Below are positions 1 to 4,371 of a DNA stretch of 5,321 nt, piece after piece. The DNA is from Acidimicrobiaceae bacterium. GTDB lineage: Bacteria > Actinomycetota > Acidimicrobiia > Acidimicrobiales > Palsa-688. The position numbers and the translations under genes are program-made. The stretch spans positions 1,900 through 7,220 of the forward strand of contig PMLI01000182.1 in NCBI GenBank assembly GCA_003158835.1. Direction: 5' to 3'. Each line of letters opens with the position of its first letter. The first letter of the stretch is position 1. Below the pieces are notes generated by a model. That model worked only from the letters and a program-made list of their open reading frames with translations, searched no databases and was not told the DNA's origin.

Positions 1-786
1 CCCCGCCAATGTGAGGAAGTAGTTCGTCCCCGGGATGAAGTCCCCGCTGGTGCCGAAGTCGTATTGGGGGGCCCCGATATTAGTTTCCTTGCCGTCTGCC
101 CCCACCTCATATATAGCCCCACCGGTCCCGGTGTCGCCGTAGATGTAGTTATTGAGGGCGTCGTAACCGATCGGGTTCAAGTCGACGCTCTGGTTGGCGC
201 TCGGGTTGACCTCGACGTAGGCGCTAGATATCGGGTCGTACCGCCACAGGTAGGGCGTGCCGCTCGCAGGGCCCGTCTCTTCGTAGAAGTTCGGGCCGCA
301 CACCAAAGGCGCGCCCGACATCGTGGTGAAGCTCGTGGGTGAGCTCCACGAGGTGCTCCCGGCCGTCTGGGAGGCTCCGGCGGCATAGTAGTAGGTCGTT
401 CCCGGCACCAGGCCGGTCACGTATGCGGAGAAGACGGTTGCCGACGAGGCCGACGACGGGCTCGCGGTCGCTGTGGCGTAGCCGATGGTGCCGGACGCCG
501 TGCAACTGTTGCCGTTGATCGTGATCTGGGACGCCGAGTAGCAGAACGAGATCGTCGTCACGGTGCCACTGGGGTTCACCGACGCGTTGAGCGTGGCTGC
601 GGTGTTGGTCAGGTCGGTGGCCGTGTAGATCGTCGGAGTCGGTGCGGTGCCGGCTGCTGCCGGGCTGGCGGCGACCGCCGCCAGGAAGCCAGCGACGATT
701 GCCGCGATGGCTCCGACCGACGCGAACCTGAAGACGGGCCGCTGGCAGACGCCCTGGTGCGGGCCCGCATGCTTTGGTGCTGACAT
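1..786 (-). CDS. Secreted fibronectin-III / DUF6923-like protein, C-terminus cut off by window edge
   Basis: Reading leftward from an ATG at 786, this frame stays open to base 1 (262 residues), so the C-terminus is missing. The start is the only one available: the frame is closed by TAG at 867-865 and has no other start codon after it. An AGAGGGGA Shine-Dalgarno-like stretch (806-799) lies 12 nt upstream of the ATG. Residues 16-45 look like a Sec signal peptide: a basic R16/R20 segment, a hydrophobic Ala/Val/Ile run (22-40), and an SPAAA ending with probable cleavage near residue 45. Residues about 49-156 resemble the bacterial fibronectin-III type (ATLNASVNPSG, then TGLVPGTTYYY and a final SFTT), with two cysteines (C82, C95) that could form a disulfide. 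From about 160 the pattern of YLWRYDP, a GYDALNNYIYG turn and YEVGADGKETNIG resembles DUF6923-type repeat propeller-like domains. Inferred role: an exported surface or extracellular protein of unknown binding specificity. Domain names come from recognised patterns, not a search. Confidence 0.85.
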   Translation of the reverse strand, partial: MSAPKHAGPHQGVCQRPVFRFASVGAIAAIVAGFLAAVAASPAAAGTAPTPTIYTATDLTNTAATLNASVNPSGTVTTISFCYSASQITINGNSCTASGTIGYATATASPSSASSATVFSAYVTGLVPGTTYYYAAGASQTAGSTSWSSPTSFTTMSGAPLVCGPNFYEETGPASGTPYLWRYDPISSAYVEVNPSANQSVDLNPIGYDALNNYIYGDTGTGGAIYEVGADGKETNIGAPQYDFGTSGDFIPGTNYFLTLAG

Positions 787-1034
787 GGTTTGGTGGTGTC
801 CCCTCTGAGCAACGTTGCCGCGAAACGTCGTCGCCTCTCGCTCCCGGGGCCGAAGACGCTGAACCTAGGGGATATCGGCAGATCTCGGGGAGAGCTGAAG
901 GCTCTGAGCGTTCACGCCACGGCACGGACAATGGCCGGTACAGCACGGGCTCGCTCAGGCGGCCCATCCCGCTTCCGCCAGGGATCATGGGACTTCGGGC
1001 GAACCAACGCTAACGGCTTGCTCAGGGAGGAACG

Positions 1035-1091
1035 GTGAAACCGTGCTGCCGCGCCGACCACGGGCTCGGGCTTGGCCGTCGACAGCCATAG
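1035..1091 (+). CDS. Possible 18-residue leader ORF upstream of the kinase-GrpB gene
   Basis: A GTG at 1035 is preceded by GGGAGG (1025-1030) with a 4-nt gap, a better ribosome binding site than that of the downstream gene. It encodes 18 residues (MKPCCRADHGLGLGRRQP) and stops at TAG 1089-1091, 81 nt before the GTG at 1173. The start codon sits inside the ACGGT/ACCGT hairpin (1032-1044). Leader peptides are known to control some chloramphenicol resistance genes by translational attenuation. Here that is only an analogy: no stalling motif is recognisable, the gap to the main gene is long, and such a short ORF with an SD can occur by chance in G+C-rich DNA. Confidence 0.2.
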   Translation: MKPCCRADHGLGLGRRQP

Positions 1092-1150
1092 CCTCGGGGC
1101 GCCAATGTGACGCATAAGTTATTCCCGTCATGCAGCACGATTGGTAGGTA

Positions 1151-1170
1151 CCCCCACGTTACGGTGGGGC
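1151..1170 (+). promoter_or_regulatory. Hairpin over the ribosome binding region of the kinase-GrpB gene
   Basis: CCCCAC (1152-1157) and GTGGGG (1164-1169) form a perfect 6-bp inverted repeat with a 6-nt loop. The right arm carries the only SD-like sequence, GGTGGGG (1163-1169), 3 nt before the chosen GTG start at 1173, and also the alternative GTG at 1164. If folded, the stem would mask the ribosome entry site. A regulatory role is inference. Confidence 0.3.
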
Positions 1171-1172
1171 GC

Positions 1173-2291
1173 GTGGGCACTGACATCATCGTGCTGAACG
1201 GCGGTTCTAGTTCGGGGAAGACCTCGATCGCCCGTTGCCTGCAGGAATTGTTACCCGAGCCGTGGCTGACCCTGGGTGTCGACGACCTGATTGCCGCCAT
1301 GCCGTCGTCGGCGCCGGACCGGGAGCCCACGATCAGCTTCGCCCCTGACGGTGCTGTCGCCGTCGGGCTTGGCTTCCGGCGGCTGGAGGATGCCTGGCTG
1401 CAGGGGGTGGCGGCCATGGCTCGGGCCGGCGCCGGCGTCATCGTCGACGACGTGTTCCTCGAGGGGGGCACCTCCCAGGCCCGGTTGCGGGCCGGGCTGA
1501 GCGGTCTTCAAGTCCTCTGGGTCGGTGTGCGCTGCGACGCGGCCGTGGCCGCCGCCCGGGAAGCGGGCCGGTCGGACCGCGTGCCGGGGATGGCAGTGTC
1601 CCAGGCTGAGATGGTCCACCGGGGCACTGTCTACGACGTGGAGGTGGACACGACTGCCACTGCGGCCCTGGCCTGTGCTCAGGTCGTGCGCGACCGTGTG
1701 GCCCCGTCCGGCCCACGGCCCGTTAGCGTGCGACCGGTCGTCGTCAGCTACGACCCGACCTGGCCGGGCCAGGCTGCCTCCCTCATCGCCATTGTCGCTC
1801 GAGCTCTTTCTCCCTTGGCCCGGCGTGTCGAGCACATTGGCAGCACGGCTGTCCCCGGCCTGGCCGCCAAGGACGTGATCGACCTCCAGGTCAGCGTGGA
1901 CGACCTGGCCGCGGCCGAGGCCACCTTCGATGCCGGATTGAGCCCCCTCGGGTTCGTGCGGTCCGCCTACCAGCGGGACCACGTGCCGGCCGGCCAAGTC
2001 GATGATGAGCGGCGCTGGGCAAAACGCCTGTGGACGCGCCGGGGCCACGCCGAAGGCGACGTGAACCTCCACGTCCGCCTGGTCGGCTCTCCCAACGAGC
2101 GCTTGGCCCTCCTCTTCCGGGACTGGCTCCGCGCCAATCCGGCCGCCGTGCCCGCCTACGCTGCTTTCAAGCGCTCCCTCGCCACTATCTCGCCGGGCAC
2201 CGGGACCTATGCCGAAGTGAAGGATCCCGTCGTCGACCTCGTGGTCTCGGTGGCGGAGCCCTGGGCCGCAGCCGTCGGCTGGCACCTATAG
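1173..2291 (+). CDS. Chloramphenicol-phosphotransferase-like kinase fused to a GrpB (UPF0157) domain
   Basis: This gene encodes 372 residues in two domains. Residues 1-178 match the chloramphenicol 3-O-phosphotransferase (CPT) family along their full length: Walker A G10-GSSSGKT17, the GVDDL motif with D37, the DDVFL strand (92-96), LWVGVRC (115-121) and an arginine-containing RSDRVPG lid (133-139). From memory, the Streptomyces venezuelae enzyme is 178 residues with catalytic Asp37. Residues about 188-372 match GrpB: SYDPTWP (192-198), HIGSTAVPGLAAKDVID (221-237), NLHV (298-301), FRDWLRA (315-321) and a C-terminal YAEVK. GrpB has a nucleotidyltransferase-like fold of uncertain activity. I chose GTG 1173 over in-frame GTGs at 1107 and 1164 because it places the Walker A and Asp at the family numbering (10-17, 37). 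CPT phosphorylates the chloramphenicol C3 hydroxyl in the cytoplasm, but many family members have unknown substrates, so resistance is not proven. No drug-biosynthesis genes are nearby. Confidence 0.92.
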   Translation: MGTDIIVLNGGSSSGKTSIARCLQELLPEPWLTLGVDDLIAAMPSSAPDREPTISFAPDGAVAVGLGFRRLEDAWLQGVAAMARAGAGVIVDDVFLEGGTSQARLRAGLSGLQVLWVGVRCDAAVAAAREAGRSDRVPGMAVSQAEMVHRGTVYDVEVDTTATAALACAQVVRDRVAPSGPRPVSVRPVVVSYDPTWPGQAASLIAIVARALSPLARRVEHIGSTAVPGLAAKDVIDLQVSVDDLAAAEATFDAGLSPLGFVRSAYQRDHVPAGQVDDERRWAKRLWTRRGHAEGDVNLHVRLVGSPNERLALLFRDWLRANPAAVPAYAAFKRSLATISPGTGTYAEVKDPVVDLVVSVAEPWAAAVGWHL

Positions 2292-2308
2292 AGGGTAGGC
2301 AATTCCTC

Positions 2309-2338
2309 TTGACAATCGAACAGACGTTCGACTACAAT
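2309..2338 (+). promoter_or_regulatory. Sigma-70-type promoter of the DUF222-HNH gene
   Basis: TTGACA (2309-2314) is a perfect -35 hexamer and TACAAT (2333-2338) matches the -10 consensus at five of six positions, separated by 18 bp. It begins 17 bp after the stop of the kinase-GrpB gene, in an AT-richer patch of the window. Transcription should start near 2345, giving a leader of about 105 nt before the GTG at 2451. The spacer contains a LexA box, so this promoter is expected to be strong but repressed until DNA damage. Confidence 0.88.
2316..2331. promoter_or_regulatory. LexA operator (SOS box)
   Basis: TCGAACAGACGTTCGA is a perfect palindrome of TCGAAC, four bases and GTTCGA. This equals the mycobacterial SOS-box consensus and fits the Gram-positive GAAC-N4-GTTC core. 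It sits entirely between the -35 and -10 hexamers, where bound LexA would block RNA polymerase. RecA-stimulated LexA self-cleavage after DNA damage should release the promoter. The neighbouring target is the HNH gene at 2451; the upstream gene ends before the site. Confidence 0.9.
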
Positions 2339-2358
2339 TAGCTCGGTAGTTAGTCCTC

Positions 2359-2423
2359 GGGGCCGGGCGTGACGGCCCCCTCCAACTGATGGTGTAGCAG
2401 GGCCGGCGCTGGCGGCGGCCTGC
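2359..2423 (+). other. Two stem-loops in the leader of the HNH gene
   Basis: GGGGCCG (2359-2365) pairs perfectly with CGGCCCC (2373-2379) around a 7-nt loop. GCAGGGCCG (2397-2405) pairs with CGGCCTGC (2416-2423) with one bulged G. Both lie between the predicted transcription start and the ribosome binding site and neither is followed by a T-run. They may stabilise the message or limit its expression; no riboswitch family was recognised. Confidence 0.45.
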
Positions 2424-2440
2424 TCGTGGAAGCCCCCAGA

Positions 2441-2448
2441 GGGAGGTG
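2441..2448 (+). promoter_or_regulatory. Ribosome binding site fixing the HNH gene start
   Basis: GGGAGGTG contains an excellent anti-SD match (GGAGGTG). Its GGAGG core ends 4 nt before the GTG at 2451, a slightly short but workable spacing. It supports GTG 2451 over later in-frame starts. Confidence 0.7.
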
Positions 2449-2450
2449 CC

Positions 2451-3599
2451 GTGGAGCCGCGCGTCCGTGCCGTTGCCGAAGAACTCTGTAGGGAAATCGA
2501 GAGCTTTACCCCGGCCCTGTACTCCGGTGCTGATTGCGCCGTGCTGGCTGAAGTCTTGTCCAGGGCCGAGAAGGCCTGCTCGGGTGGGCGCGCCCGGGCC
2601 GCCGCCCGAGCCATCTCGTGCGGTGCTCACAAGCAACGGGGTTTTGCCGACGGGGCGGACTGGCTGGCCAAGCAGGCCGGTACGTCCCGGGCCGAGGCCC
2701 GCACCGACTTGGAGACGGCCAATTCGTTGGCGGACATGCCGGCCACGGCCGACGCTGTGGCCAAAGGAGAGGTCTCCATAAAAGAGGCGGCCGAAGTGGC
2801 CCGGGGGGAAGCGGTCTGCCCCGGTAGCGAAGAGGAACTGGTCGAGCTGGCCAAGGCCTCAGGCCTGGGGGCGGTAAAAGAAGAGGTGCGCAAACGTGCC
2901 CTGCAGGCGGCCCGGGCCGAGGACCTGGCCACCCGCCAGCACCAAGCCCGCTACTTCCGGCACTGGCGCGACGAGCTCGGCCTGGTGCGCTTTTCCGGTG
3001 CTCTTCCTCCCACCGCGGGCATAGGCATCGTCAACCGCATCGAGGCGGAGGCCTCTCGCCTGCGCCGTGGCGCCGGGCCCGCAGGACGCCCAGGGCCCTT
3101 CGAGGCCCACGCCGCCGACGCCCTGGTGTCCATGCTCAGCGGCGCCGGCAAAGGCCCCAGCCCCCGGGCCGACCTGGTGGTCGTGGTCGACCTCGCCGCC
3201 TACCGCCGCGGTCATGCCCACCCGGGCGAGCACTGCCACATCGTCGGCGGTGGGCCCGTGCCGGTCCGCTTCGCCCGCGCCATCTCCGGCGACGCCTTCC
3301 TAAAGGCGGTCACCCACGACGGCGTGCGTACCGAGACCGTGGCCCATTTCGGTCGCCACATCGGCGCCGAGCTGCGCACCGCCTTGGAGCTCGGCCCACC
3401 CCCCGACTTTGACGGCACCCGCTGCACCGAGCCCGGCTGCAACCGCCGCTACGGCCTCGAGTGGGACCATGTCGACCCCGTCGCCCATAACGGGCCGACC
3501 TCGTACGACAATTTGCAGCCCCGCTGCAAACCCCACCATTGGGAAAAGACCGAGCGGGACCGCCAAGCCGGCCTGTTCGAGGCGCCCCAGCCCCCGTGA
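2451..3599 (+). CDS. DUF222 / 13E12-type HNH endonuclease family protein, SOS-regulated
   Basis: The product has 382 residues, a usual length for the family. Residues about 20-300 are the helical, Ala-rich DUF222 region, with the typical segment from DWLAKQAG (70-77) through LADMPATADAVAKGEVSIKEAA (93-114). The C-terminal HNH module is intact: C325-x4-C330, the catalytic-type pair D339-H340 in WDHVDPVAHNG, N354 in YDNL, then C359 and H362-H363 in a CKPHH ending followed by a K-T basic tail. The four metal-type ligands suggest a zinc-stabilised beta-beta-alpha-metal nuclease fold that cuts DNA. No signal peptide or membrane segment is visible, so it should be cytoplasmic. It has its own promoter with a perfect LexA box. 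Mycobacterial 13E12 family genes are also known SOS targets, which makes the pairing credible. The biological role of the family is poorly defined; these genes are often multicopy and one mycobacterial repeat family serves as a prophage attachment site. Mobility here is not shown. Confidence 0.93.
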   Translation: MEPRVRAVAEELCREIESFTPALYSGADCAVLAEVLSRAEKACSGGRARAAARAISCGAHKQRGFADGADWLAKQAGTSRAEARTDLETANSLADMPATADAVAKGEVSIKEAAEVARGEAVCPGSEEELVELAKASGLGAVKEEVRKRALQAARAEDLATRQHQARYFRHWRDELGLVRFSGALPPTAGIGIVNRIEAEASRLRRGAGPAGRPGPFEAHAADALVSMLSGAGKGPSPRADLVVVVDLAAYRRGHAHPGEHCHIVGGGPVPVRFARAISGDAFLKAVTHDGVRTETVAHFGRHIGAELRTALELGPPPDFDGTRCTEPGCNRRYGLEWDHVDPVAHNGPTSYDNLQPRCKPHHWEKTERDRQAGLFEAPQPP

Positions 3600-3745
3600 C
3601 ACGTTGGCGGCGCTACCGGCCGTCCGCTCACCAAGCTCTCGAAGCCTCCCGGACCACAACGCAAATGTGCGCCGGGATTACAACGCTGATCGACAAAGCC
3701 CCCGCGAGGTCGGCGACGGCACGATCGCTGGCCCTTCACCGCCAC

Positions 3746-3776
3746 GTCGGTTCGGCTTCAGCCGGTTCCAACCGAC
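3746..3776. other. Nested stem-loop 147 bp after the HNH gene
   Basis: GTCGGTT (3746-3752) pairs perfectly with AACCGAC (3770-3776). Inside, CGGC (3753-3756) pairs with GCCG (3761-3764) around TTCA, leaving a 5-nt bulge (GTTCC). A further GCTG/CAGC pair (3727-3730/3777-3780) could extend the base. It could terminate or stabilise the HNH transcript; there is no U-tract. Confidence 0.4.
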
Positions 3777-4100
3777 CAGCCGGACAGGCGGGGGCGGCGG
3801 GGCCTTCCGGCGTCGTCTTCTAGACCTGGTGGGGACGCCGGCCGCCGCTACGGGGTCCCCGCTTGTCTGGCGGCCTGCACCCCCCCGGCCATCGCAGGCG
3901 CCGTCGCCAGGTCGGGAGGGGCTGCGGTTACGTCAAGTAGAGCCCAACCGGACGCTTCCGCAAACCGGGTGCGCCCGCGCTCGCCGGGTAGGAGTTACCG
4001 GGAGGCGGTCGAACGGGCCCCACAATTCACGCCGTGTTATCCCGGCCGTCCGCCCGGCGTCGATGAGAATTCACCCGGACCACACAGCGTGCGTTGTAAA

Positions 4101-4140
4101 TGGCTCCCGCGAACACTGGCAAGTGACAGCGCGGGAGCCA
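4101..4140. terminator. Strong 11-bp inverted repeat, candidate U-less bidirectional terminator
   Basis: TGGCTCCCGCG (4101-4111) and CGCGGGAGCCA (4130-4140) are perfect reverse complements across an 18-nt loop. Within the loop CACT (4114-4117) pairs with AGTG (4122-4125) around GGCA, giving a long two-stage hairpin on either strand. It lies between convergent genes, which fits a bidirectional terminator of the U-less kind common in actinobacteria. It is, however, 500 bp from the HNH stop and 224 bp past the SWIM stop, so a structured small RNA or a protein-binding palindrome are alternatives. Confidence 0.45.
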
Positions 4141-4277
4141 CGGGGCCGCTTGCCTCCCGGCCCTGGCCCGACAGCCGCGAGGGCCCACGGTCGATGGCAT
4201 CCACGCGTGGTCAGAGCCGAGTTTCTCGCCGGGTGACGCGCCCTGTTGCTGGCTGGTCAACTCAGGGCAAGTAGAGC

Positions 4278-4331
4278 GCCCGGAGATCCGTGCAATGGCG
4301 CCCCTGCTTGCTCCTGTTCGAGGATCTGGGC
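4278..4331. other. Bulged stem-loop downstream of the SWIM gene
   Basis: GCCC (4278-4281) plus AGATCC (4284-4289) pair with GGATCT-GGGC (4322-4331), leaving a two-base GG bulge. In the 32-nt loop GCAA (4292-4295) pairs with TTGC (4308-4311). The function is unknown; it may belong to the 3' end of the leftward SWIM transcript. Confidence 0.3.
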
Positions 4332-4353
4332 CGCGACCCGGCTTCCCCGCAAG

Positions 4354-4371
4354 TGACGTAAGGCTACGTCA
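4354..4371 (-). terminator. 7-bp palindrome overlapping the SWIM gene stop codon
   Basis: TGACGTA (4354-4360) and TACGTCA (4365-4371) form a perfect inverted repeat with a 4-nt loop. Its right arm contains most of the SWIM stop codon (TAG, 4366-4364). It could be a short terminator hairpin for the leftward transcript, but it has no U-run; a symmetric protein-binding site is equally possible. Confidence 0.35.

Larger units (their letters stand above)
787..1172. other. Divergent intergenic region, no convincing gene
   Basis: About 390 bp separate the leftward secreted-protein gene from the rightward kinase-GrpB gene, so both promoters should lie here. I could not identify a convincing -35/-10 pair for either. 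Stem-loops that can be read directly are AGAGC/GCTCT (891-895/901-905), CCCAT-CCC/GGG-ATC-ATGGG (963-991) and ACGGT/ACCGT (1032-1044). Open frames here are short, overlap each other and lack recognisable protein features. A possible leader ORF and a start-proximal hairpin are listed separately. Confidence 0.6.
3600..4363. other. Convergent intergenic region, about 760 bp, with several hairpins and no supported gene
   Basis: The region lies between the ends of the plus-strand HNH gene and the minus-strand SWIM gene. Open frames cross it in both directions, but their products are Pro/Arg-rich, have no recognisable domain and lack credible ribosome binding sites. I read them as a by-product of high G+C. 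No tRNA, insertion-sequence ends or terminal repeats were found. Four stem-loops (3746-3776, 4101-4140, 4278-4331, 4354-4371) are its visible structure. Confidence 0.6.

Noticed and set aside
224..988. 254-residue minus-strand frame overlapping the secreted-protein gene
   Set aside because: It is a shifted frame of the secreted-protein gene. The adjacent frame has a signal peptide and domain patterns and stays open to the window edge.
994..1100. Riboswitch-like fragments (GAACC...GCTAAC recalling the c-di-AMP type; ACGGG...GACAGCC recalling the c-di-GMP type)
   Set aside because: The other invariant blocks of both families are missing and the spacing is wrong, so the similarity is probably chance.
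1107..1172. Longer start (GTG 1107) for the kinase-GrpB gene
   Set aside because: It adds 22 residues with no family counterpart. GTG 1173 places the Walker A at 10-17 and the Asp at 37, as in the Streptomyces enzyme.
1251..2285. 344-residue open frame antisense to the kinase-GrpB gene
   Set aside because: It lies wholly opposite a gene with clear domain motifs, and its product shows no recognisable family pattern. Long antisense frames are expected in G+C-rich coding DNA.
3409..4236. 275-residue plus-strand frame running from within the HNH gene into the gap
   Set aside because: Its first part is out of frame with the HNH gene, and the rest is Pro/Arg-rich with no domain and no ribosome binding site.
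3934..4277. CAAGTAGAGC occurring twice (3934-3943 and 4268-4277) and GCAAGTGAC twice (4119-4127 and 4349-4357)
   Set aside because: Isolated 9- to 10-base matches within about 760 bp are expected by chance, and the flanks do not match. I do not treat them as attachment sites or target-site duplications.
4257..4332. tRNA-like stretch (CTCAGGGCAAGTAGAGC resembles a D-arm)
   Set aside because: No matching acceptor stem, anticodon stem or T-arm can be formed around it.
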